Notes: a model not told the origin generated them from the letters alone. A stretch of DNA of 36,757 nt from Clostridia bacterium (GCA_030526425.1 JAUNCT010000021.1:1-36757); one strand, 5' to 3'; shown: positions 25,046 to 32,799, numbered from the stretch's first letter. Numbers and translations are program-made.

Positions 25046-28000
25046 CGCTCTTCTCCTTTCCTTCCTGTTTCAGCAACATTTCGAAAAATTCGTCCCGCTT
25101 GTATTTGTCCAAAACGCGCACCCTGCACGACGGCAGCTTCGCATCGAAGCCGCATACCGCGCGGTGGTCGCAGTAGGTACACGCCTTTTCGATGGGCGCG
25201 ACGGCGATCTCCCCGCCGAACAAACGCGCGGCGGTTTCCTCGGCGCTCTTTTTCGCATGCGCAAGCATGCGGCGCATTCCGCCCGGTCCGCAGACGGCGC
25301 TGTTTTTCGACACCCCGCCGTCCTTGACGTACTTTACGCCGGAAAGCACCGCGGACGCGCCCTGCCCGGGCTTGCTTTCCGCCGCAAGCAGCACCTCCGG
25401 ATCGTCCGGCGTGATCCCCGTCAACCGCAGTGCATTGTAAATATCGTCTTCGTCCTTCTCTTCCGCAACGGGGTCGGAGAGCACCTTCATGTAGTACATC
25501 CCGCCGGGCAATGCATCCGCATCGTTTTGGATGGCGGCAAGCATGTACAGCGGCAGCTGGAGCGTCACGCCCGCGGCAAACTTTCCGTACTCCATCGTAC
25601 GGCCGAAGGTCTTGTAGTCGACGATACGGAACAACGTTTTTCCGCCGGTCTCGGCGGTATCCACGCGGTCGATGATGCCCTCGAGGCGGATCTTCCCCGT
25701 CGGACCGAGATCGAGTTCGATGGGACCGAACAGGCTGTCCGGTCTCGTTCCGAAATGCGCTTCCGCGGCAAGCGGCCGGTAATCTCCGGAACGCAGCTGC
25801 AGCACGATGGCCTGCACAGCAGTCTTCACCGTTTCCACCGTCAGAAACAGTGCTGCGTGCATCCGCTCATCCGAAAGCAGCAATCCGTGGTTCGTGCGTT
25901 CGAATACTTCCGCGAGGATCTTATCCGCGATCTGAGAAGTCTCCTCCTCGGTCAGGCTTCCGAAATCGACATGGTTGTCGACGCAGTACTTGATGAACAT
26001 CTCCGCGGCGGAATGGAACATCGTGCCGATGTCGTTGGGGCGCATCTCCGCCTCCTCACGCCGTTGCGCTTTGAGTCCGCTTTCCGCAAACAGGCGGAAC
26101 GGACAACGGTTGAAACTCTCAAGCCGGCTTGCGCTCATGGGCGCGCCGATCCGGTACAACCGTGCCGCGATCTCCCGCCCGAGCGGATCGGAAGACACGA
26201 TGCCCGTTGCGATCTTTTCGATCGCCGCGGTGTGCGCAGCATACTCGGAACAAGCCGCGAAATAAGACCTCAGCGCTTCCGTTTCCGCACTGCGTTTGCG
26301 CGTGAAGGTACGGGTCTTTCTGTCCCAGTCGATCTCATCGCGCAGTTGTTCCGCAAGCATCCGGAACCCCAACCGCTCCGAAACGGGGTTCGTTTCCCCG
26401 CGGTGCAGCCGGGTTTCCAGCCCGGGCATGCTCTCCCGCAACTGCCCGAGGAACCCCGCGGGCAATGCTTCCGACCCGCCGGAGCCGGAGGTCAGGCTGT
26501 AACAGAACACGAGCCTTTCCCGCGGAGCGGACACCGCAAGATACACGGCGTACCGGTCCAATGCGGTGCAGAACCCCGTTCCGTCGTTCTCGATATCGAT
26601 CCCGCAGTCCTTGAGCACGCGCAGCTCATGATCCGAAAGAAGTCCGTCGTCGTGACGGTCTTTCGGCAGCATCCCTTCGTTCGCTCCGATCAGAAACAGC
26701 GTTTTCACCTCGTTGCCCGAAAGCACGGTGTGTGCGGCGTCCCCTGCCAGAACGCGGTCCGCGGTATCCGGCACGACGCGGGCCATCTCCATCGAAAGCC
26801 CCTCCTCGAACACGGAAAGGAAGTCCTCGCGGGAGACGGGCATATCCCCGAGGATCTCGTACATCATTTCGAGGGTCTCCTTGAGCGCCTTCCAAACGGT
26901 ACCGTGTTCCTGCGCTTCGCGCGGGCGTTCTTCGGCGAGCAGCCGCTCCGCCTTTGCCTCCAGTGCCGCGGCAAGACCGATCCTGTCGAGGTATGCGGTC
27001 ATTGCGCACAGCTTTTCGCCTGCGGTTCGGGCATGCAGCCCCTCCCGCAGCTGTTCGAGCGGTCCGATCAATGCGGCGCGCGCTTGCTCCGCCTCGCGGA
27101 TCCGCTCCTGTTCCGCGGCGAAGCGTTCGTCCGGTTCCCCTTCGCCGCGCCATACGGTCCCGCGTTCGAACGGCCTTTGGAACATCCCGCGGCGGATCCC
27201 GTATTTGAGGCAATAGTTTTCCAGCGCCGACGCGCCGTTCTCGTCCACCCCGGCAAACCCGGTCTTCGCAAGCCGCAGAATATCCTGCGTGCGGTAATTG
27301 TTCACCACCGCCGTCAGGGCGGCGACTGCCGTATCCGCCGCCGCGAACGAAACGAGCGGACGCTTCTCATCGAGATACAGCGGGATCCCGCGCAGCGAAA
27401 AACTGCGATTGAGCAGCGGCGCATAGGAGGCATCCGAAAACAGCACCGCCATCTCGCGGTAACGCATCCCTCCGCGCGCAAGCTCCAGCACGCGGTCCGC
27501 CACAAGCTCCGCCTCCCGTGCGCGGTTCGGCAGCGCGTGGATCTCCACGGGCGATACATCGCCCGCAAAGGGCTCTCCGGGCAGACGAAAAACCGAGCCT
27601 CCGGCATACGCAAGCGCCGCGGGGCGGTCAAGGGACTCTTCAAATGATTTTTCGGTCACGGAGACGCCGCAATCGGCGGCACAGGAACGGATGCAATCGA
27701 GCAGCTGAACGGCAGGAAGGAACAGGGGAAGAGCGATACCGGCGGGGTCCGCCGCAACGGAGACCGTCACACTGCGCGCGGCAAGGAGCACCGCGGAGAA
27801 CAGCATGCGGAACTGTGCGGATTTGAACGGACCTCCGTCGAGGTCGATGTAAACATCGGCGCCCTTGACGGAAGAGAACGGAATGAGCTTCGCGGCGCGG
27901 TTGATGCCGTCGTCCTCGGTCAGATAGCGTTCACCGAGCCAGGCGTTCGTCTTCTCGTACAACAACGCGATATCGGCAAGCTTATCGTGCATCAAAGGGC

Positions 28001-28427
28001 TGCCCTTGATATCCGCGTTCCGGAGCTCCTCCGGGGCGATCAGCGCGCGCTTGAACTTTTGGAACAAACCCGACAATTCCCCGCAAAAGCCCTTTTTGCC
28101 GACGGCGCCCGCATAAACGGTCAGTTCCGCCGCGTTCGCCTCCGCAACGCGCCGTGTCGCCATGGCGATCCCCTGCTCCGACAGATAGGGTCGCTTCCGC
28201 CCCGTCTCTTCGAGGATGCGCTCGGTCAGACGCTTCATGGACAGCACTTCGAGACCGATGAACCCGTCCATCATTTCCGCCAAACGGCGTTCGGCACCGA
28301 AGGTTGCCTGTTCCGGCACGATGACGATGGTTTCCTTCCCCCCGCGCGCGGAATCCGCCGCCCTGCGGTACAGTTCCTCCCGGCAACCGCTTGCTGCGGG
28401 TCCCGTCAGAATCGTGAGCGCGCTCAT
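25032..28427 (-). CDS. addB: ATP-dependent helicase/nuclease subunit B
   Basis: AddB is the partner of AddA, with an inactivated helicase fold that recognises Chi and a nuclease domain. The 1131-aa length is typical. The nuclease domain has GIIDRVDTAETGGKTLFRIVDYKT. The iron-sulfur cysteines are present: one in LESFNRCPFRLF and three in ACTYCDHRAVCGF (C-x2-C-x5-C). The N-terminal nucleotide loop, normally GRSGSGKT, reads TGPAASGCREEL, so the Walker Lys is replaced by Cys. Downstream motifs (VPEQATF, LSMKRLTERIL) are normal. It overlaps thpR by 4 bp and addA by 14 bp, so the three genes are tightly coupled. Confidence 0.95.
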   Translation of the reverse strand: MSALTILTGPAASGCREELYRRAADSARGGKETIVIVPEQATFGAERRLAEMMDGFIGLEVLSMKRLTERILEETGRKRPYLSEQGIAMATRRVAEANAAELTVYAGAVGKKGFCGELSGLFQKFKRALIAPEELRNADIKGSPLMHDKLADIALLYEKTNAWLGERYLTEDDGINRAAKLIPFSSVKGADVYIDLDGGPFKSAQFRMLFSAVLLAARSVTVSVAADPAGIALPLFLPAVQLLDCIRSCAADCGVSVTEKSFEESLDRPAALAYAGGSVFRLPGEPFAGDVSPVEIHALPNRAREAELVADRVLELARGGMRYREMAVLFSDASYAPLLNRSFSLRGIPLYLDEKRPLVSFAAADTAVAALTAVVNNYRTQDILRLAKTGFAGVDENGASALENYCLKYGIRRGMFQRPFERGTVWRGEGEPDERFAAEQERIREAEQARAALIGPLEQLREGLHARTAGEKLCAMTAYLDRIGLAAALEAKAERLLAEERPREAQEHGTVWKALKETLEMMYEILGDMPVSREDFLSVFEEGLSMEMARVVPDTADRVLAGDAAHTVLSGNEVKTLFLIGANEGMLPKDRHDDGLLSDHELRVLKDCGIDIENDGTGFCTALDRYAVYLAVSAPRERLVFCYSLTSGSGGSEALPAGFLGQLRESMPGLETRLHRGETNPVSERLGFRMLAEQLRDEIDWDRKTRTFTRKRSAETEALRSYFAACSEYAAHTAAIEKIATGIVSSDPLGREIAARLYRIGAPMSASRLESFNRCPFRLFAESGLKAQRREEAEMRPNDIGTMFHSAAEMFIKYCVDNHVDFGSLTEEETSQIADKILAEVFERTNHGLLLSDERMHAALFLTVETVKTAVQAIVLQLRSGDYRPLAAEAHFGTRPDSLFGPIELDLGPTGKIRLEGIIDRVDTAETGGKTLFRIVDYKTFGRTMEYGKFAAGVTLQLPLYMLAAIQNDADALPGGMYYMKVLSDPVAEEKDEDDIYNALRLTGITPDDPEVLLAAESKPGQGASAVLSGVKYVKDGGVSKNSAVCGPGGMRRMLAHAKKSAEETAARLFGGEIAVAPIEKACTYCDHRAVCGFDAKLPSCRVRVLDKYKRDEFFEMLLKQEGKEKSDGNV

Positions 28428-28945
28428 TCGATCCGCTCCTTGTGTACGGGCACGTATTCGATCCCGCCGCGGACCGCACGCGATTCATACAAAACGAGCG
28501 CGTTCGCCGTGAACGCTTCACGGCGCGGGCAGGAGAACCCCTCATCCCCGCTGATATTTCGGCCGAGCGTGATATGGGGCACCAGGCGTGTGCGGTTTCT
28601 GGTGAAACCGCGGTCCCACAGCGCGTCCTCGAGCACCTCGTACAGCCGTGCGAGTTCTCCGGTTTCATCCGATACGCCGATGTACCCCGTGCGCCCGGTC
28701 CCGGAGGAGAATGTGCCGTAATCCGTCAGGCGCAGCAAAAACGGACGCGCGTCGTGCGCCGCCTCGTGCATAGCCTCCGCCGCCTCGACCAGGTCGTTGC
28801 TCTCGCCGATATAGTGCATGGTGATATGATAATTGCCGCCGGGAACAAAACGTCCCGTCGCGCCGTAGGCGCGGAGCTTGCGGTCGGTATCCGCCGCCGC
28901 ACGCCGGATATCCGGTGGCACGGGGACCGCGATGAATAAGCGCAT
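28424..28945 (-). CDS. thpR: RNA 2',3'-cyclic phosphodiesterase (2H family)
   Basis: A 173-aa member of the 2H phosphoesterase family (LigT/ThpR). It opens RNA 2',3'-cyclic phosphates and in the test tube can join 2'-5' ends. Both catalytic HxT motifs are present: HITM (His40) and HITL (His124). The N-terminus MRLFIAVPVPPDIRR is typical. GGAAAGGAAA lies before the ATG. It is the first gene of the thpR-addB-addA set and overlaps addB by ATGA. The link between RNA end repair and DNA break repair is only positional. A leader of about 65 bases carries the operon promoter. Confidence 0.93.
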   Translation of the reverse strand: MRLFIAVPVPPDIRRAAADTDRKLRAYGATGRFVPGGNYHITMHYIGESNDLVEAAEAMHEAAHDARPFLLRLTDYGTFSSGTGRTGYIGVSDETGELARLYEVLEDALWDRGFTRNRTRLVPHITLGRNISGDEGFSCPRREAFTANALVLYESRAVRGGIEYVPVHKERIE

Positions 28946-29007
28946 TCGGTTTCCTTTCCGCGGCGGACACTCCCGGGTCCGCCGCTGCTCGGTGATTTTG
29001 TCGTTCT

Positions 29008-29023
29008 GTGTTGATTATAACAC
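29008..29023. promoter_or_regulatory. Dyad over the thpR-addBA promoter
   Basis: A perfect interrupted palindrome, GTGTT-N6-AACAC, covers the extended -10 of the operon promoter, so a bound repressor would block it. No matching regulator can be named. Confidence 0.4.
29014..29022 (-). promoter_or_regulatory. Extended -10 promoter of thpR-addB-addA
   Basis: On the - strand TGT precedes TATAAT (29019-29014), the same form as at ispE. It lies about 70 bp before the thpR ATG. Confidence 0.6.
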
Positions 29024-29353
29024 TTCCCGCAGGGCGAAAAAACGCCCCGCAGCCCGTTTTGCGCCGTTGCACTCCTCTGCCGACCGGTTTTCCACTTATC
29101 CACAATATCTTGGGGCACTTCATTTTTGCGTTCCACAAGGCGAGAACGCCAAAGAAAAGCGTCCGAAACCGCTGTATTTCGGTGGTTTATGCACCGCAGA
29201 CCCGTGGGTTATCCACCACAGAATCCACACCGGGGCAAGGAAAAGTTATCCACATTGACCACCGCTTTATCCACATGCCCCCTCGTTTTGGGTGTTTTTC
29301 CGGTGGATCGTTGTGGATAACCTTGTGGAAAGCCCGTGGTTATCCCCCGAAAA

Positions 29354-29373
29354 GATCCCGGATGTTTTCCACC
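29354..29373. repeat. 20-bp direct repeat in the DnaA-box region
   Basis: GATCCCGGATGTTTTCCACC (29354-29373) recurs as GATTCCGGATGTTTTTCACC at 29471-29490, with 18 of 20 bases identical and 117 bp between starts. Both copies end in a weak DnaA-box-like TTTTYCACC. Confidence 0.7.
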
Positions 29374-29513
29374 AATGCCGCGCGATCCATCCACCGCGCT
29401 TCCACCGCAGTCCGGTGCGGGAAGCGCGCCGGTCAACGGTTTCCGGAAAATCCGGTTCCGAAACATGTATGATTCCGGATGTTTTTCACCTCCGCGTCTT
29501 CAAAATGATGTTT

Positions 29514-29586
29514 TCGGTATCATAATCCTTCCGTTTTCCGTGTATTTCGTTGACTTTGTCTCCTAAAATGCTATAATCGGTATCAT
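29514..29586. promoter_or_regulatory. Direct repeats flanking the dehydrogenase promoter
   Basis: TCGGTATCAT occurs at 29514-29523 and 29577-29586, either side of the sigma-A promoter. The two copies are 63 bp apart, six turns of DNA, so one face of the helix could be bridged by a looping regulator. The fused HTH protein downstream is a natural candidate. Confidence 0.5.
29550..29577 (+). promoter_or_regulatory. Sigma-A promoter of the dehydrogenase operon
   Basis: TTGACT (29550-29555), a 16-bp spacer and a perfect TATAAT (29572-29577) stand 83 bp before the ATG. This is one of the strongest promoters in the window. Confidence 0.8.
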
Positions 29587-29607
29587 CCGAAATATCCATG
29601 CCGCCCG

Positions 29608-29631
29608 GTATGCTTTTGACCGAAAGCATAC
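29608..29631. promoter_or_regulatory. Perfect dyad in the dehydrogenase leader
   Basis: GTATGCTTT (29608-29616) and AAAGCATAC (29623-29631) form a perfect 9-bp inverted repeat with a 6-base loop, extended by outer CCGC/GCGG pairing. It is about 30 bp downstream of the promoter. It has no T-run, so it is an operator or leader hairpin rather than a terminator. Confidence 0.55.
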
Positions 29632-29660
29632 TTGCGGCGTGTTGAAAGGAGCATGGTCTC

Positions 29661-31136
29661 ATGCGAAAACTCTCCGTCGAAAAACTCTCCGCCATCACCG
29701 TGCGCAAGCGCAAACAGGCGGGGCTCACGCAGGCACAGCTTGCCGAAGCCACCGGGATGAACCGCTCGATGATCGGGCGGCTCGAAAAAGGCGAATACTC
29801 CCCCTCCACCGAGCAGATCGAAGCGCTCGGCGAGACCCTCGGTTTCGAATATTCCGACCTGATGGAAGACGCGGCACCGAAGCCGGCGGTTCGCCCCGCC
29901 CCCGAAAAGCGTTTCAACATCGCCGTTGCGGGCACCGGTTACGTCGGTCTTTCCATCGCAACGCTCCTTGCACAGCACAACCACGTCACCGCGGTGGACA
30001 TCATCCCCGAAAAGGTGGCGATGATCAACGCCCGCAAGAGCCCCATCTGCGACGAATACATCGAAAAGTATCTTGCGGAAAAGGAACTCGATCTCACCGC
30101 GACGCTCGACGCGGAGACCGCCTACCGCGATGCCGACTTCATCGTCATCGCCGCCCCGACGAACTACGACAGCAAGCAGAACTTTTTCGATTGTTCGGCC
30201 GTCGAATCGGTGATCGAAACGGTGCTGAAGGTCAACCCGGACGCGGTGATGGTCATCAAGTCGACGATCCCCGTCGGCTTCACCGCCAAAGTCCGCGAGC
30301 GTTTCCGCACGGACCGCATCCTCTTCAGCCCCGAATTCCTGCGCGAGTCGAAGGCCCTGTACGACAACCTGTATCCCTCGCGCATCATCGTTTCCTGCGA
30401 TGCGGCGACCGAAGAAGCCGCGCACACCTTTGCGGCGCTGCTCCGCCGCGGTGCGCTGAAGCAGGAGATCGAGACGCTGTTCATGGGCTCCACCGAAGCG
30501 GAAGCCGTGAAACTGTTCGCGAACACCTATCTCGCCCTCCGCGTTTCGTACTTCAACGAACTCGACACCTATGCGGAGTCGAAGGGGCTCGACACCGCCG
30601 CGATCATCAACGGCGTTTGTCTCGACCCGCGCATCGGCACCCATTACAACAACCCCTCCTTCGGTTACGGCGGATACTGCCTGCCGAAGGACACCAAGCA
30701 GCTGCTCGCGAACTTCCGCGATGTTCCGCAAAACATGATGAGCGCCATCGTGGAATCGAACCGCACCCGCAAGGACTTCATCGCGGACCGCGTTCTCGAG
30801 CTTGCGGGCGCTTACGAAGCGAACGACAGCTGGGACGCCGCCAAGGAGCATGAGGTCATCATCGGCGTATACCGCCTGACGATGAAATCGAACTCGGACA
30901 ACTTCCGTCAAAGCTCCATCCAGGGCGTCATGAAGCGCATCAAAGCGAAGGGCGCGACGCTCGTCATTTACGAGCCGACGCTTCCCGCGGGCAGCACGTT
31001 CTTCGGCAGCCGTGTCATCGGCGACCTCGGCGAATTCAAAGCCATCTCCCGGGCGATCATCGCGAACCGTTACGACCCGTGTCTGGACGATGTCCGCGAA
31101 AAGGTCTACACCCGCGACATCTTCCGCAGGGACTGA
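29661..31136 (+). CDS. XRE-type HTH fused to UDP-glucose/GDP-mannose 6-dehydrogenase
   Basis: A 491-aa fusion. Residues 12-68 are a Cro/C1-type helix-turn-helix ([47 protein letters not shown]). A Pro-rich linker follows (72-83). From 86 comes a nucleotide-sugar dehydrogenase: NAD loop [11 protein letters not shown] (88-98), [18 protein letters not shown] and the catalytic Cys340 in [10 protein letters not shown]. It should oxidise UDP-glucose or a related sugar to the uronic acid with two NAD+. No Met lies at the junction, so the dehydrogenase cannot start separately. AAAGGAG precedes the ATG. A 4-epimerase gene follows 11 bp after the stop codon. The HTH suggests control of its own promoter. 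Confidence 0.92.
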   Translation: MRKLSVEKLSAITVRKRKQAGLTQAQLAEATGMNRSMIGRLEKGEYSPSTEQIEALGETLGFEYSDLMEDAAPKPAVRPAPEKRFNIAVAGTGYVGLSIATLLAQHNHVTAVDIIPEKVAMINARKSPICDEYIEKYLAEKELDLTATLDAETAYRDADFIVIAAPTNYDSKQNFFDCSAVESVIETVLKVNPDAVMVIKSTIPVGFTAKVRERFRTDRILFSPEFLRESKALYDNLYPSRIIVSCDAATEEAAHTFAALLRRGALKQEIETLFMGSTEAEAVKLFANTYLALRVSYFNELDTYAESKGLDTAAIINGVCLDPRIGTHYNNPSFGYGGYCLPKDTKQLLANFRDVPQNMMSAIVESNRTRKDFIADRVLELAGAYEANDSWDAAKEHEVIIGVYRLTMKSNSDNFRQSSIQGVMKRIKAKGATLVIYEPTLPAGSTFFGSRVIGDLGEFKAISRAIIANRYDPCLDDVREKVYTRDIFRRD

Positions 31137-31147
31137 AAGGAGCGGCG

Positions 31148-32233
31148 ATGCAACACATCGATTTGACCGGAAGAACGGTCCTCATCACCGGCGCAGCGGG
31201 CTTTATCGGCTCGAACCTCGTGATGGGGCTGTTGCGGACCGTGCGGGATATCCGCATCGTCGGCATCGACGTCATGACCGATTACAACCCCGTGGAAATG
31301 AAGCGCTGGCGCCTCGCAGAGATCGCAAAGCTTTCCGCGACCCAAAGCGGTTCGGAATGGATCTTCACCGAAGGCGACATCGCGGACGCCGCGCTCATCG
31401 GCAAGATCTTTTCCGAATACCGTCCGTCGGTCGTGGTGAACCTGGCGGCGCAGGCGGGCGTACGCTACAGCATCACCAACCCGGACGCGTACATCCGCTC
31501 GAACCTCATCGGCTTCTACAACCTGCTCGAAGCGTGCCGTCACAGTACGGACGACGGTGCAGAGGGCGTCCTCCACTTCGTATACGCCTCTTCGAGCTCC
31601 GTTTACGGTTCGAACGCGAAGGTCCCGTATTCGACGGACGACAAGGTGGATTCCCCCGTTTCCCTCTACGCCGCCACGAAAAAGAGCAACGAGCTCATGG
31701 CGCACGCGTATGCGAAGCTGTACGATATCCCCATGACGGGTCTGCGCTTTTTCACCGTATACGGTCCCGCCGGCCGCACGGACATGGCCTATTTCGGTTT
31801 TACGGACAAGCTGCGCGCCGGAAAAACGATCGAGATCTTCAACTACGGCAACTGCAAGCGCGACTTCACCTATGTGGACGACATCGTCGAAGGCGTCAAG
31901 CGCGTGATGCAGGGTGCTCCCGAGCGCAAGACCGGAGCGGACGGTCTGCCCGTGCCGCCGTGCGCGGTGTATAACATCGGCAACAACGACCCGGTGAACC
32001 TGTTGGATTTCGTACGCATCCTGCAGGAAGAGCTGGTCCGAGCAGAGGTCCTGCCCGCGGATTACGATTTCGAGGCGCACAAAAAGCTCGTACCGATGCA
32101 GCCCGGCGATGTCCCCGTGACCTACGCGGACACGACTCCGCTCGAGCGGGACTTCGGCTTCAAACCCGCAACGCCCCTGCGCACCGGCTTGAGACGGTTC
32201 GCGGAATGGTACAAAGCATATTACCGGATCTGA
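31148..32233 (+). CDS. NAD-dependent epimerase, UDP-glucuronate 4-epimerase-like
   Basis: A 361-aa extended short-chain dehydrogenase. It has the NAD loop TGAAGFIGSN (14-23), the catalytic Ser stretch YASSSSVYG (146-154) and Tyr174-x3-Lys178. It also has RFFTVYGPAGRTDMAYF, a motif shared by UDP-glucuronate 4-epimerases. It would turn UDP-glucuronate into UDP-galacturonate. It starts 11 bp after the dehydrogenase, with AAGGAG upstream, and the pair makes chemical sense as consecutive steps. The product would feed the surface glycan. The exact sugar is inferred from motif and context. Confidence 0.9.
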   Translation: MQHIDLTGRTVLITGAAGFIGSNLVMGLLRTVRDIRIVGIDVMTDYNPVEMKRWRLAEIAKLSATQSGSEWIFTEGDIADAALIGKIFSEYRPSVVVNLAAQAGVRYSITNPDAYIRSNLIGFYNLLEACRHSTDDGAEGVLHFVYASSSSVYGSNAKVPYSTDDKVDSPVSLYAATKKSNELMAHAYAKLYDIPMTGLRFFTVYGPAGRTDMAYFGFTDKLRAGKTIEIFNYGNCKRDFTYVDDIVEGVKRVMQGAPERKTGADGLPVPPCAVYNIGNNDPVNLLDFVRILQEELVRAEVLPADYDFEAHKKLVPMQPGDVPVTYADTTPLERDFGFKPATPLRTGLRRFAEWYKAYYRI

Positions 32234-32243
32234 TCTGCTTCCC

Positions 32244-32285
32244 GGGGAAAACCGCAGGAAACGGTTTTCCCCGTCCCTTTTCTCC
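32244..32285 (+). terminator. Terminator of the dehydrogenase-epimerase operon
   Basis: GGGGAAAACCG (32244-32254) pairs perfectly with CGGTTTTCCCC (32262-32272), an 11-bp stem with a 7-base loop. A pyrimidine stretch with TTTT follows. Confidence 0.75.
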
Positions 32286-32346
32286 GTCCCTTCAACACGA
32301 CTCCCTCATCCGCAACGAATTTTTTGCGCAAAATACAAAAAACTTG

Positions 32347-32375
32347 TTGACAGACCGGGTCCGCCCGAATATAAT
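32347..32375 (+). promoter_or_regulatory. Consensus promoter of tRNA-Asn
   Basis: TTGACA (32347-32352), exactly 17 bp, and TATAAT (32370-32375) match the sigma-A consensus without a mismatch. The tRNA begins 22 bp downstream, as expected for a strong stable-RNA promoter. Confidence 0.9.
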
Positions 32376-32396
32376 GAATACTGTTCGAAACAGCGA

Positions 32397-32471
32397 TCCT
32401 CAGTAGCTCAATGGCAGAGCACCCGGCTGTTAACCGGGTTGTTGTAGGTTCGAGTCCTACCTGGGGAGCCA
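32397..32471 (+). tRNA. tRNA-Asn (GTT)
   Basis: The 75-base gene folds as a full cloverleaf. The acceptor stem is TCCTCAG (32397-32403) with CTGGGGA (32461-32467), including a T-G pair. The D arm is AGCTCAATGGCAGAGC. The anticodon stem is CCCGG/CCGGG with loop CTGTTAA and anticodon GTT. The T arm is GTAGG-TTCGAGT-CCTAC. The discriminator is G and the 3' CCA is encoded. No copy of its 3' end was seen elsewhere in the window. Confidence 0.97.
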
Positions 32472-32473
32472 AC

Positions 32474-32505
32474 AAAAAAGGTCCGATTCATTTCGGACCT
32501 TTTTT
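32474..32505 (+). terminator. Terminator of tRNA-Asn
   Basis: GGTCCGA and TCGGACC form a 7-bp stem with a 6-base loop, extended by A-T pairs and followed by TTTTTT (32500-32505). It begins three bases after the CCA end. Confidence 0.9.
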
Positions 32506-32516
32506 ATGGGAAGAAG

Positions 32517-32785
32517 CGGCCGACGGGCCGAGAACATACAGGGCGCCCGAAAGGGCTCTCGCGGAGAACAACCGGCCGACGGGCCGTGAAAATAGAGGAT
32601 GCCCGAAAGGGCTTCCAAAGGGAATCAACAGCCGAACGGCTGCGTAACATAGAACGGCGGTTGCAAGACCGCATTCGGGAGATCCCGGTCGCAAGGCCGT
32701 TTCACATAGCGGTGCCCGCAAGGGCCCAACAGGAGAATTCTCGGCCGACGGGCCGAACAGATAGAGGGCGGACCGGAAACGGTCC
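32517..32785 (+). repeat. Five tandem units of about 56 bp, two hairpins each
   Basis: Units begin at 32517, 32573, 32629, 32686 and 32742, giving steps of 56, 56, 57 and 56. Each holds hairpin A, a linker of exactly 14 bases with a core close to ACATAGAGG, hairpin B, and a second linker of 13-16 bases with a purine core (GGAGAA, GGGAAT, GGGAGA, GGAGAA). The fixed linker length and conserved core show that the unit, not just the stems, is under constraint. Confidence 0.8.
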
Positions 32786-32794
32786 TTGTTTTTT
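32517..32794 (+). ncRNA. Array of ten small hairpins: probable structured non-coding RNA
   Basis: Ten hairpins lie in a row at 32517-32530, 32545-32556, 32573-32586, 32601-32612, 32629-32642, 32657-32672, 32686-32699, 32714-32725, 32742-32755 and 32770-32785. Six loops are GNRA tetraloops (GAAA or GCAA), one is GAAC and three are GACG; on the other strand GNRA is lost, so the + strand is the likely RNA. Stems change in sequence but keep pairing (CGGCC/GGCCG, CAGCC/GGCTG, GCGGTT/GACCGC, GGACCG/CGGTCC), which is covariation. The last hairpin runs into TTGTTTTTT and works as terminator. No promoter is seen between the tRNA terminator and the array, so it may be made by read-through from tRNA-Asn. 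No open frame fits. Family and role are unknown. Confidence 0.7.
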
Positions 32795-32799
32795 GCCCG

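Larger units (their letters stand above)
29088..29600. other. DnaA-box cluster and AT-rich stretch: candidate replication origin
   Basis: The 715-bp gap between thpR and the dehydrogenase gene (28946-29660) holds no credible gene. Four perfect DnaA boxes TTATCCACA lie at 29096-29104, 29246-29254, 29267-29275 and, reversed, 29312-29320. Near-matches lie at 29209-29217 (TTATCCACC), 29325-29333 (reverse CTTTCCACA), 29340-29348 (TTATCCCCC) and 29365-29373 (TTTTCCACC). To the right, 29491-29580 has 35 G+C of 90 bases by hand count, far below the surroundings, and could be an unwinding element. Genes on both sides point away from the gap. No dnaA, dnaN or gyrase gene is in the window. Alternatives are a DnaA-titration site or a DnaA-controlled promoter. 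Confidence 0.6.

Noticed and set aside
20720..25327. Very long open frame (1535 codons) on + opposite addA and the LysR gene
   Set aside because: It is antisense to two clear genes and its translation is low-complexity and rich in Arg, His and Phe. Such frames arise from GC-rich codon use.
24762..27647. 961-codon frame on + opposite addB and the end of addA
   Set aside because: Same reason: antisense shadow of well-conserved genes, with no family motif and no ribosome site.
32517..32794. CRISPR array
   Set aside because: The period is about 56 bp, but the units are not identical, there are no unique spacers between exact repeats, and no cas gene is near.
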